Positions 46,801-57,735 of a DNA stretch of 64,000 bases are shown in pieces. How positions within the stretch are numbered: position 1 is the first letter of the stretch; each line of letters opens with the position of its first letter. The DNA lies in NCBI RefSeq assembly GCF_007655135.1, contig NC_045132.1:25414354-25478353 (forward strand). The letters are read 5' to 3'. The notes under the pieces are model-generated. The model had not been told where the DNA came from. It worked only from the letters and a program-made list of their open reading frames with translations, and did no database searches. This DNA comes from Punica granatum. Taxonomy: Eukaryota > Streptophyta > Magnoliopsida > Myrtales > Lythraceae. Both the position numbers and the translations under genes were made by a program.

Positions 46801-47610
46801 GGAGAGGACACTGAAATTGATCGCCTTTGTTATTTGTTTTCATGGGTCGTTGGCAGGCTGAAAGAAGTAAATGCTCCTAGGAGCAAGTCATCACCTGGAA
46901 CTGAAGCTCCACCAACTGAGAAAGATATGTCAAGAGGAATTCTTCTCGAGATCCTCCGCAGGCTTCTCGTATCAGCTGCTTGGAACAAACAACTCATGGA
47001 TTCGGCAGTAGAGCTGGCACAGCTGATCAGAGAGACCTCTCTGGTGGATAAAGTCCAGAAATTCCATTCGCTAGCATGCTCAAATTTGGATTTCTCTGAC
47101 AAGATCCCTCCCGTCCAGAGTTCAAGTGACCTTTTCAAAGAGCAAGAAGAATCCCTCCATTTAGCCTCTCAGAAGCTAGAGTTGGTTGGATTTAACTACA
47201 CAGAGGACAAAGTTATCAGTGAAGTGGCAACATCAGGAAGATGGAGGGTCACAAAATCATGGAGTTCGTGTCCAATTGGCATGCTGCCCTTTGACACATC
47301 TTCTTCATCACGTCTCCCAACACTCAGTTGTGATGCAGAAGGCCGCCCAGTGATGGTAGAATGGAATTTTAATGAACTGGACTTGTGCACCCGCAAAAGA
47401 GAAACTAGCCCTCTTGGAGATTCCATGGATAGCCCTAGTTCACCTGGAGAGAGACCGACATATCAAAGTACCAAGAAGATTAGAGTTACGGAAGAAGAGG
47501 GTTCAGAAGCAGAAGGCACTCTAGGCTGCTTAGCAATGAATGGAGCTTGGAAGCATGTCAATTTAGAAGACCTGCGCGCCATCAAGTCCACAGTTCAAAT
47601 TATGCTCTAA
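43878..47610 (+). CDS. LAS1: LAS1-like pre-rRNA endonuclease
   Basis: HEPN-type endoribonuclease of the nucleolus that, with its Grc3 partner, cuts ITS2 during 60S subunit maturation. Seven exons: 43878-44069, 44161-44252, 44661-44735, 45250-45356, 45600-45655, 46219-46636 and 46769-47610; 593 residues. The ATG at 43878 gives MERPVGFEEE. The Las1 domain covers about residues 30-200: VPWLSWDEWDHVR, AAL(I)RISTWRSRGCIP, FFRKDQDQ, MRLVNAVVEKTRKK, LIDVRHDCSHRELPALP and ALDWLKSYYW. The catalytic HEPN motif R-x4-H is intact as RHDCSH (Arg154/His159), split across the exon 4/5 join. The C-terminal half is long, mostly helical and poorly conserved. A GC-rich promoter lies upstream, divergent from the exonuclease gene. 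Confidence 0.9.
46088..46104. repeat. T17 homopolymer in LAS1 intron 5
   Basis: T-run about 115 bp upstream of the exon 6 acceptor. Confidence 0.8.
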
Positions 47611-47791
47611 TCCCAGGTTCGAACCTTGGGGACCCAGAGATTGTGGAAATTTGTTTTCAAATCCTGCAGCAAACTGGACAAATGGAGTAAGCTACAATCA
47701 ACTGCACCTCGAGCGCCGTTTCAGCCTTCAGGGAATGTAGATTGACCGAGCAAACAAAAGAAAATTGATGCGTTGTCCGTCGTCTCAGCCA

Positions 47792-47923
47792 GACACTGTA
47801 AGTTTTTTGGATTGACGTGATAGATTTCTCATTTACTAGAAATTGATCATCTTTACAGACACTGTAAGTTTTGGATTAACATGATAGATTTCTCTTTTAC
47901 TAGAAATTGATCACCTTTAGAAA
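47792..47923. repeat. 67-bp tandem duplication, 2 units
   Basis: Unit 1 begins at 47792 and unit 2 at 47859, both opening GACACTGTAAG and sharing ATGATAGATTTCTC / ACTAGAAATTGATCA with a few substitutions and a 2-base indel. It lies 180 bp after the LAS1 stop. Confidence 0.85.
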
Positions 47924-49980
47924 ACATAGTTTCAACTTCAGTTTTGTGTACCTCCAACTCAAGAGACTAGCCTCAACTCGTGAGTCATTGCCTATGGTCC
48001 ATATCGAGCCGTCGTTGTTGACAATCAACAGTGACTTAAACTATCGTACCAGGTTTTCTACCATGGTAGTTTCCTATATCCAACTCATCTCGTCACGATC
48101 CGTGACAAACTCCGATATCAAAATTTGTTATTCCTCCACGACACCACATCACTTCACTGATTGAACGTTTGATGCCACACATGGATCACAAAAACAGACA
48201 ACTAATGTCGCGCAGAGGGAGAGGGACAGGGGTGAAAAGGCTGAAAAGGCATATGGAAAGCTTCTTTAACCACACGGCAATCGATGAATTTTGTAATGTC
48301 ATATATTGGAAGAATGCTTGACCCATGTTGTCTTGTTACTGTCCTTCCTTCATTTAGTGTAATTAAAAAAAGGTAAAGACTTTAGATTAGATTAGATGTT
48401 TCATTCATAAAGCACATCTTATCTCTAAGATTATATTATATGCCTACGCCTTTGTCTCTCTCAATTATGCATTCATATGTTTATATGCGTATCCCGACGA
48501 GTCTCGATACTCTCAAGCATCTCCAGTCTCGCTTTCAGAAAGCAAAAAACAATCGGTCCAGCTGGCTCTCCCAGTGACCGAGTTTGAATTAGTTTTCTGT
48601 CCCTCTGGACACAGTGTTTAGTCGGCTTACACAAGAAGGTTCTCAGCACCGGAACCGGCGACGAGGGAGCCTCCTTTGAGGTACGTACTCCCCTTTTACT
48701 TGGAAAAGCAATGCCTCAAGTAACATTGTCATGAGTAAAATCGAATGAAAGTGAGGGGTAATGATGAGTAGGATCCAAGATCGCCATTGCTTTTAAGGAA
48801 TATCTTCTACACACATCATTGTCAGCTCAAAGAGCAAGATAGAATCAATCATGCACCATCCATGTGATATCTCATCATTCGCCCGCTTATCAAGCGCTAT
48901 CTCGAGCGAATCCCGGGTTTACAGTTGTACATGAAAGCCTTAGGATTGCGGCTGAGGCCGCACACGAGGAGTATACCTGCTATAAACCAGTATACAAACG
49001 AGGCTTTTCTTCAGAACCATATAAGAGTTAAGCAAATACTGATACTTTGGGTTCGTGTAATCGTGATTCGTTGCTGTTGAGAAAAAAGGCTTGTAAACAA
49101 CAGTAACAGAGAGTCAGTCAGTCACATGGGAGATCTGAGAGTGGTCATGTGAGGAAGCGGAATGCCAATGAAAATGCCCACTGCTTCCCTTCTGAAACTC
49201 TCTGAAGCAGTCGGCCTTATATGGAATAGAATCTTCGTCTTTCCCTCTGCCAAAAGGGGAACTATCAGACTCCTCAATCAATGCCATCGGAGTGTTTCCC
49301 TCCGGAACCTTCTTCGAACCAAGAACCTAGCTCCTGGCGACTACCGTAAATGGTCTTGTCAACAGCCTGAAACTAAGTGGATCCACGGTATTAGTCAGGC
49401 CATTGTGGCACTGATGACCCGATCATGGTCCAGTCGGTTTTGAGTTTATTTCTTATCGGCCGATGGCCCTGCTCAAAAGGTGGGTGTAGAATCGAAGGGT
49501 ATCAACTATCAAGACTTATATGCCTTAAGGTGGCCCCTTTTTTTTTTCCCAAATTTTTCATAGAAAGGGAAGCCAGCTTTGAGAGATGGAACGAAGCAAC
49601 CGGACCCTTCTTTTTTGGCATGAGAAGGAAAATGGTAACTATATTATAGGAAAAAAAAAAAAGAAAGAAGAAAGAAGACCTTATAAATGAATAATACTAT
49701 ATCATATATGCAAAAGCGCGCACACACATATATATATATAGACGTATAGATGCATTATAATTTTGTAGCATATACATAATCACCATATATAGTCACGGGC
49801 ATTGCATTGGAATGCGTAGTGGCAATAATAAATGAAGAATATATAGGGTCAGGAATGTTCCTACTAACAATTTGGAAAATATCATAACAAGCACCTACAT
49901 GTTTAAGCCTATAGTTTATTACTTGTAGATGTGAAGGCACATGTATATCCATCTATATATGCGCATACATAACTGGAATA

Positions 49981-50003
49981 AATATATATATATATATATA
50001 TAT
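49981..50003. repeat. (AT)n microsatellite
   Basis: About eleven uninterrupted AT units in the LAS1-HSFB4 spacer. Confidence 0.9.
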
Positions 50004-50725
50004 GTAGTATTAGATGACTAATGCAATTAACGTGTGACTGTTCGTTAATCCTTTATATGATAACATGCTAACACTTTATTTCATCGGTGGGCATGTCTTA
50101 CCATTTCTCTCCATTCATAAGAGACTTACATATGTAGCATGAGAATCCATCACACAGGCTTGGGAAATTCACGAACTCGGATCAATTCAACAGTGTATAT
50201 GCATGCATCAATGGATGAGCTGTGCATGGGCATCCTTTGAGTGTAGTAGGGCTCCTACCAATATACAATACGGAACTAATGATAGATCGACATCTGAGTA
50301 CATTCCGTGTTACCGGTCACTGAACTGATATTGATCCATAGGCGATCTAAGCAAGAATCTCTTCATCACTTGGAGATCGATCTAGAGGTCAAATTAGTCA
50401 AAAAAAAAAGAAACACCCATGAAATTAGTATACACTATGATTTCTTCCATCGAGTTATTTTTATATAAGCCATGGAAAGGTCTCGTTTCAGTCCAAAATG
50501 CCAACTCGCTCATTCAGTTCAATCAATCTTCACACAAAGTTCAGTTCTAGAAGAGGACGTGGGAAGGAATCTTTGTCCCTAGATTTAACGCAAACCCCAG
50601 TTGCCTGTTTGTGATGTATTAGCATCGATTAATATAATATATTTATCACATTATTAAATATCTCAGAAATTAAGTCTAATTGACCGTCAATGATGACGTG
50701 GACCAATCATCTTCAAGAAGATTGA

Positions 50726-50749
50726 ATATATATATATATATATATATAC
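50726..50749. repeat. (TA)n microsatellite
   Basis: About twelve uninterrupted TA units in the LAS1-HSFB4 spacer. Confidence 0.9.
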
Positions 50750-51050
50750 ACATTTCAATTTTAGATCAGAAGAAATAAAATCATATGTCATCGCTACGTT
50801 CCAAGGTTTCTATATATAATAAGGTTCCCAGTTAGGGAAGAATAACAAATGTCCCTTTCTATCTCTGTTTCTTTCTCTACTCACTCACTCCATCCGAGGA
50901 AGAAGAGAACAGGAATATTGTCAGCTCGGTTGGTATTGTTTATTCTTCATTTATATCAATAAATATATACATATATATATAAATGTGTGTGTGTGTATAT
51001 CTCAGAAGCTTGCCATCCGAATAGGAATCTTCATGACAGACCAAGATTAA

Positions 51051-51096
51051 TTTCTAATATCATATTAATTATTAGAAATTAATATGATATTAGAAA
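51051..51096. repeat. Perfect 20-bp inverted repeat (hairpin)
   Basis: Arms 51051-51070 and 51077-51096 are exact reverse complements separated by six bases. The stem starts TTTCTAATATC. It could be a relic of a foldback/MITE element; no flanking duplication was identified. Confidence 0.85.
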
Positions 51097-51825
51097 AGAG
51101 CGAGACGACTGACCGAACTGGTGTTTTCCCGTTCTCTCTCAATATTATATTATATAAAAACACCGATACATGCATATTATTATAGACGAGACTGAATCAC
51201 ATAAGTTACAAATTTAGAATTCGTAACAATCATATGAGATTCAATTCAAACACTGATCCTTAGCCTCGGCTCGGCCCGATTTAATCACGGACTGCTTTTA
51301 GTGGGATTCAAACTTACCTAGATTTTTATGATGTATGAATGAAAAATCATGTGTATATATGTGGTCAAAGGGAAAGTATCCTAGCAAGTTTTTTTTTTAA
51401 CATACAAATTTAATATGCAAAAAAAAAAAGAGAGAGAGAAAAGGAAAGAAGATTGCATAGTGATGAGGGGGAGCTGAGCTTGAGGTGCAACCCACCTACC
51501 ACTATTGTTCTGCCAAGAGGAGACCCATAGAGAAGAACAGAACAATCAATCAATATACTTAATTAATTAACTGTTAATTACGATATAATTAACAATTATC
51601 TAGCTAGCTCTTAATATACAGAAAAAAATCATAGAAAATCTCAACAGTTACATTTTATCCCCAACCCGCTGACACAGTCATATGCTTCTAAAAGTTACAA
51701 AACATTGTTAAAAAAAAAGGGGGAAAAAGATCTGAGACATCCATTTTATTAATAATCACCACACATGTACACTGTCTTATTAGTGTCATATGTTTCGTTT
51801 TTGGCGTGAATTCTAGTATCTGAAA

Positions 51826-51930
51826 ATTCAATTGGGTCTCGAATAATTCAATCGAATCATGTTAATTCACTAAGGGATAAAACTCTCATAGCGTTAATTT
51901 TTTACATTTACAATGACTCGAACTCGAGAT
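51826..51930. repeat. Dispersed repeat member (relative at 42,690-42,860)
   Basis: Includes CACTAAGGGATAAAA, TCTCATAGCGTTAAT and ACAATGACTCGAACTCGAG, in the same order as similar blocks at 42,690-42,800. Confidence 0.4.
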
Positions 51931-52058
51931 CTTATAAATGCAGAAAATTCACCCCCATAAAGCCATAGAGGGGAGAGAGAGAGAGAAAAAAGAGTAGCAT
52001 ATATAGATGAGTGTTCCATGATAACTTTTAACAATTAAGGTTTTGCTTGAGAAATTTG

Positions 52059-53186
52059 ATGATGGCTTTCAGGGTGGAGAGGTGTGGGAGTGAGGAGGTG
52101 ATGTTCTGTGTCCAGGAGGCGGCCGTGGCAGCCCAGAAGGCAGAGGTTCCGGCGCCATTCCTGACGAAAACGTACGAGCTGGTGGACGATCCAAGGACAG
52201 ATCACATTGTGTCGTGGGGGGAGGATGAGACCACCTTTGTCGTGTGGAGACCGCCCGAGTTCGCCCGAGACCTCCTCCCTAACTACTTCAAGCACAACAA
52301 CTTCTCCAGCTTTGTCAGGCAGCTCAACACCTATGTGAGTGATCTATGACCTCTCATCTCTCCCTATACATATACTAATGTATAATGGCATATACTAAGA
52401 CTAATGTATATGGTCTTGCAGGGTTTCAAGAAGATCGTAGCCAATAGATGGGAGTTCGCGAATGACTACTTCCGGAAAGGGGCAAAGCACTTACTCTCCG
52501 AAATCCACCGGCGAAAATCTCATCAGCAGCACCAACAGCACCATCACAACCTGCACCAAATCTACCCCGACCACCACAACCTGCAGCCACCGCCACTAAT
52601 CGGCCCCCACTTCCATCTCCGACCATCCGATCATCACGTCCTCCCCTGGAACAACCCTGAGCCTCCGATGAGCATGCCTGTCCAGCCCCCGCCACCCAAA
52701 GTCGTGACCAACGGTGGTGATCACGGCAACAACGTCCTGAGCGTGCTCACGGAGGATAACCACCGGCTTAGGAGGAGGAACTTCATGCTCTTGTCCGAGC
52801 TCAGCCACATGAAGGGCCTCTACAACGACATCATATACTTCATCCAGAACCACGTCAGCCCCGTCCCATGCACAGCCGCCTCCAGGTTCTCTGTTCCGCC
52901 ATCCGGCAACAACGGAGATGCTAGTCCAGGGGCTACCGCTGCTGCTCCTAAGCTTATCGAGCTCGACTCGTCCTCGTCATCGCCTGACGAGCGCAACAGT
53001 GATCAACGTGATGATAAGGTCAGCATCGGGTGCTTCAAGACCGGTAAGAGGGCATGCTCAGCCTGGGAGGAACAGCCGAAGGGCGGCAGCGGTGGGTTCA
53101 AGCTCTTTGGGGTCCCGCTCAGCGGGAAGAAGAGGTTGCACCCTGAGAAGGTTGTCGTCGACCACAGAGAGGTGGACCAACCTTAG
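52059..53186 (+). CDS. HSFB4: Class B heat-shock transcription factor, HSFB4 type
   Basis: Nuclear DNA-binding regulator. Class B HSFs lack the activating AHA motif and usually repress; Arabidopsis HSFB4 (SCHIZORIZA) controls asymmetric divisions in the root. Two exons, 52059-52334 and 52422-53186, with the intron at the invariant HSF position inside the DNA-binding domain (LNTY|GF); 346 residues. DNA-binding domain about 31-123: [59 protein letters not shown] His/Gln/Pro-rich linker follows, then the HR-A/B coiled coil ([29 protein letters not shown]) without the class A insert. The C-terminal tail carries the class B repressor core KLFGVPL and a basic nuclear-localisation patch [11 protein letters not shown] 52062 is an equally possible start, one codon later. 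Confidence 0.93.
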
Positions 53187-55050
53187 TCAGAGATCAGCAG
53201 ATATTAACAAAATTTGCCATGATATTTTGTTAATGAAATTTTATCTTTTTGGGTGAGATCACCAGATGCGTGCGGCGATTTTTCTTCTTTCCATGAATAT
53301 GTAGCAGAAAGCTAAGATAAGCTAAATCATGCAGGATCTCGGTTAAATTAACCGACTGCTCGAAGTTTTGAGTGCCAGCACCTATGCATATATATCTCGA
53401 TCCTACATCGTCCTCGTTAAACTTCATATAATAAGCATCAATAGAACTGGAATTTCAAAATGATTTCGTGGATTCTAATGATCACGATAGATATCCAAGA
53501 CGAAGTATTTTCAATAGCATGGTGTCCGAGGCTTCTGCAAACTTCTATACGGATTTGCAACTGTTTAAACCAATTATTATCAATGGACACTGAAGAGAGT
53601 GCTTTTCCATCACCTTTTCTCACCCTTTTTAATTTCTCATCATGAACTTTGGATAAAAAAATGGATTGCGATATGGATAAAAGAAGAAAATTAAAAGGCA
53701 TGTTTGTTTTCCCAATTAAAATCACAAAAATTTTAACTTTAACTCAATACATCACACAACAAAAATACACGTTTTCCAAATCAAATTTATAATATCATTT
53801 CATTTGTCATTTTTCACGATCAAAATCAAAGAAATTTTAACTATGAAACCAAACGCACTGAAAATGTCCGTGTCCCATCATCGGCAGAGATTGCGACAAA
53901 TCATTTATAGTACATGTCGTGCGTTTTAATGTTTGATTTGAGGATCTCATCATCATACGAGGAAGTGGGCATCAAGAGGGCCAAAAGAAAGATCATCATG
54001 ATCAAAGCCGAATTATAGAAGCAAATACATATATTACTAGGAGGGCTATAATTTCGCTCCGTCTTCGTACTTCCAATGTTATCATTTTACTCGATGAATT
54101 CCGTATGATGCACAAAGTTGAAATGAATTCTGCATGCAGTTGATGCTATTTCGCAGGTTTTATCATCTAATATTTCATAAATAGTTGTCCCGTGTTATCG
54201 GCTCGTATCAGATATCTCCCATCCCGTAAGGAAGCTCCCACTCCAAATCCGGCGCGCAGTAAAGGCCGCGAATCGAAACAGCCCAAGAATTTTACAAAAT
54301 GGGCTTTTAGCCCTTATCTAATTGGGCCGAGCATTTTGATCAGATAAAAAGTCTCAGCCTCACATCGGGCACTTTGACTAACTCCTCAGCCCCTTGATGG
54401 GTGCAACTGGTGGTGAGTTGTGTTTGTTCATTAAACACCCGAAATTATTCGCGAAAAATCTATCGAATCCCGGGACGTTGAGCTCTAAGTTAATTATAGC
54501 ACCGACCGGCTTGCCCGATCCATGAATAATAAAGGATCGGAATATAGATGGAAATTTAGGTGGAGACCACTGCCCCGGCTAGGTCTCATCCTAGTCCTAG
54601 GTCAACTCCCGGGCGCAGCCGAACGGTGGGAGCGGGCCAAACGTGGGTGTATAGCTGACCCTAGAATGGTATGGGCCTTGTGATTGATGTACATATGGAG
54701 TCGATTAGACCCATTATAGAGTGGTCCTTGTAATTTCCAAAAATAAATATATTGAGAAGGAAATTACGTGGGAAATGAATATTAGCATAATCTATATATA
54801 TATATATATATCATTATGAAATTGAATTATAATTAATCTAATCTATATAAGGTGGGAGTCAGCGGTCAAAATGTGGGGGCCGGGCAGATGGCAGCCTTAT
54901 TAGGCTTCCTGGTGGAGGCAATCTTCAATTTATGCATCAATCCGAAAACATTAGTCGTGGCCAAAGCCACGTCGCTAATTCCACTAGACCGACCAACTTA
55001 TGAAATCTCACTCTCACCAACTTTAAATTTAAATATATAACCTATCATTC

Positions 55051-55076
55051 ATATATATATATATATATATATATAT
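55051..55076. repeat. (AT)n microsatellite
   Basis: About thirteen uninterrupted AT units. Confidence 0.9.
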
Positions 55077-55779
55077 TGGAACGGTTTCTCTCTTATATGG
55101 AGAATGATGAGAGTGGGCGTTGAAGTAATCCCACATGAAAAAGTTGAGAGGAAATTTATAAGTTTATAAGAGACGATAGTCTAGCAACCTATTGGTTTAA
55201 GTTTTTGAATTGTAAATGAATTCAAGTTCGAAGTAAGTTTGTAAATTTTTTTAAACAATATATATTTCCAAAAAATAAAATACCATATTTTCCTCGAGGA
55301 CTTGCCATCATTCTCCAATAAAAAATAAAAAGGATACCTCTGATTCGGGAGGATATTGTGACGACGACATATATTCTATAACTATTTAATTGAATTTGCC
55401 ACCACGTTTTAGTTGTAATATCGTGTGATATGAACCGATTACTTTGAAAGGAAAGCTTTACCTAACCACGATTCAATTGTGGAGCGGTGTCGATCCATTG
55501 CGCTGCCTCTTAAAGATCCGTGTAAGGAAATATTTCCCTGATTACCGAGTTTAATTTGTTAGAATCATCTTAGCTAGAGTTAAAAAACGAAAATCCAAGC
55601 ATACTTAACTCGACTCTTTTTCGATGGAGTTTATTCGGCTCACCAAGATCACTTTTTTTTTTCATCGGATAGTTATATAGAGAATTAGATTCCAAAATGC
55701 ATAAAATTGAACGCTCTATCAGTAATTTCTACGTTTCATATATATCGTACTGAAATATAATAATGATAAGGTAATCTAA

Positions 55780-56220
55780 AATGGGATTAGATAGGCCCCC
55801 GCCCGACCAAGATGACCTTTGAGCCTCCGTACATCCGGCCGCTATATCTAGCCCAATAAGAGATACACGCCCCTCTCCTAAGGAGAGGCTTGATGAACCC
55901 CCGGCTTAGTCCCCGAAGACTTAGCGCGGAGCCCCTGCTCTGGTGGGCTCCGGTCGAACTTGGCTTTGCGAGCTTGAACCGGAGATGGTCCCACCGGCCA
56001 ATTTGCGGGCCAAAACCCAAGAACGCAACTAGTGATCTGACACTTCAATTCAATCAGGTATATTCTTTATAAATACCCAGCTCCTACCCAGTTTTATGGT
56101 AAGTTCTTTGTTTATTCTCTAGTGATTTGCTCTTTCCCCCCCGGAAAGATTAACTTGAGCGTCAATGGAGTTCCTTGGGAGATGACCTTGTTTTTTAGTT
56201 GTTCAAAAGCCATTACTGCA
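55780..56220 (+). mobile_element. LTR-retrotransposon remnant (solo-LTR-like)
   Basis: A GC-richer block in AT-rich surroundings opens near GGCCCCCGCCCGACC and includes a TATA-like TTTATAAATACC at about 56,067. It ends with a segment like the 3' part of plant Ty3-type LTRs: TGATTTGCTCTTTCC, then GATTAACTTGAGCGTCAATGG. No gag or pol frame adjoins it, so a solo or truncated LTR is likely. The ends are not defined and no target-site duplication was found by eye. Confidence 0.4.
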
Positions 56221-57104
56221 GTGACACTAAACATGAAAGTTCGATGATGAAATTATTGAGAGAGCTTTCAGAATTAGCGAGGAAGAAGAATTCAATACGT
56301 CTGAGTTTCGAAAAATATCGTGGTGGTTAAAGATTTCATCCTAAATACTTTTCCTATATAAATTGACAAATTAAGGATGGGATCGATTGCTTTAAGAATA
56401 TAGCAATATCGTTTTTTTTTTTTAGCGAATAGCAATATCGGCCATTACCGAGATGAATGTGTCACAAAAAGATGGATCCATATCATCTGCAAAAGGGAAC
56501 TTTATGCTGTGCTTTTGGCAAACACACGAAGAAACAATTGGACTGGTCTGTCATTATTTTTATTTTTATTTTATTTTATGTAAAGATAATTAAAAGGGAA
56601 TCGAGAAGAGTCTAGTTCTGTCATATTGGAATAATATATAGACCCAACAATACTATATATATATGGAGAGAATATATACATGCATATATGGACTGCACCA
56701 CTTACATTTCTTTAGGTTTTATATAGTCCGAAAGTGGATTCTGATGATGCATCAGATACTCCTGTTGCAACATATAGAATAATATTTTTCATACTATCCA
56801 AACAGGAACAATAAAGTAATTATGGTCGAACATATAACATATCTTATGATCAATTTAAACCAAAACAAAAAAGAAGAAGATGAAGTTGGTGGTAGCGTGT
56901 ACCGGTCATTAACATGGTGTTCGAATCAAACTCACGACATTTATCCGGTGATATATATTATTATCTATATGATCCATTCGGATTCATGACATTTATGTGT
57001 GATTATTATATTGTACTAAGGTACTGTGATACATACATATGTACACCCACACACACAGGTGAGTGTAAGAATGAAAATTCTATGATATATATATATATAT
57101 ATAT

Positions 57105-57265
57105 ATAGTTAAAATGCACGTATGGGTACATACGTGTATTTAGTCGGAAAAACCTTTAAACAATTCGCCTAGGCTCAATTAAGTTATGTAAAACGCAAGT
57201 CACGAGTAATTTATTTGAAAATATAAGTAATTTATACATACGTATAAGTGTATATATGCATTTTA
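57105..57265. repeat. Dispersed repeat member (relative at 59,735-59,870)
   Basis: Shares the order ATGCA-GTATG, TTATGTAAAA, GCAAGT, GTAATTTA-TTGAAAA and a TATATGCAT-like block with 59,735-59,870. Confidence 0.35.
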
Positions 57266-57664
57266 ATTTTATGTATTACAGAACAATTCCCTCTATGAAC
57301 ATATGAGTCATTGGATTCTTCTGAAAAGGGAGTTGCATTTCCAGTGTTTCGTCTGTTGTGGGAATGATTGATGACATTAAATTGATTCTCATAGCTTAAC
57401 CAATGGTTTTTCTCGATTTATATTAATTTATGGTTATGAAGGTGCACTGTCATACTCTGGTACTGTCATAGCAATTATTAATCCTTAATATTTTCTTTTT
57501 TTTGTTTGCCCCACCAATTGAGTGCACAGCAAAACAGAGGTGCTGAGATCTAGGAGATCTCCTTTAATACTTCTTTAATTTCTACGAGAAGATTGGTTTC
57601 TCCCCCATTTCTTTATTAACATGTACATTTTACACAGATGTAGACATACATATATATTATATAT

Positions 57665-57735
57665 TATATTTGGTTGATTTAGTAATAATAATAAATATAT
57701 CATATTTGGTTGCTTTAGTAATAATAATAATAATA
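57665..57735. repeat. Imperfect 37-bp tandem duplication with (AAT)n
   Basis: ATATTTGGTTG(A/C)TTTAGTA followed by AAT repeats occurs twice, offset by about 37 bp. Confidence 0.6.

Larger units (their letters stand above)
47611..52058. other. 4.4-kb gene-poor spacer between LAS1 and HSFB4
   Basis: LAS1 3' flank, a 67-bp tandem repeat (47,792-47,923), an unexplained coding-like minus-strand segment (49,114-49,366), AT microsatellites (49,981-50,003; 50,726-50,749), a perfect 20-bp inverted repeat (51,051-51,096), a dispersed repeat (51,826-51,930) and a GA-rich tract at 51,974-51,985 just before HSFB4. An ATATATAG element at about 51,999-52,006 may be the HSFB4 TATA box. No intact gene recognised. 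Confidence 0.45.

Noticed and set aside
47613..47635. T-arm-like CCAGGTTCGAACCTTGGGG just after the LAS1 stop
   Set aside because: No upstream D-arm, anticodon arm or acceptor stem; chance resemblance in the 3' UTR.
48640..48690. Short plus-strand stretch KKVLSTGTGDEGASFE recalling an FKBP start
   Set aside because: Only about 16 residues, followed by a stop, and no FKBP core motifs nearby.
49162..49443. Plus-strand 93-codon ORF
   Set aside because: Opposite strand to a more protein-like pair of frames and without recognisable motifs itself.
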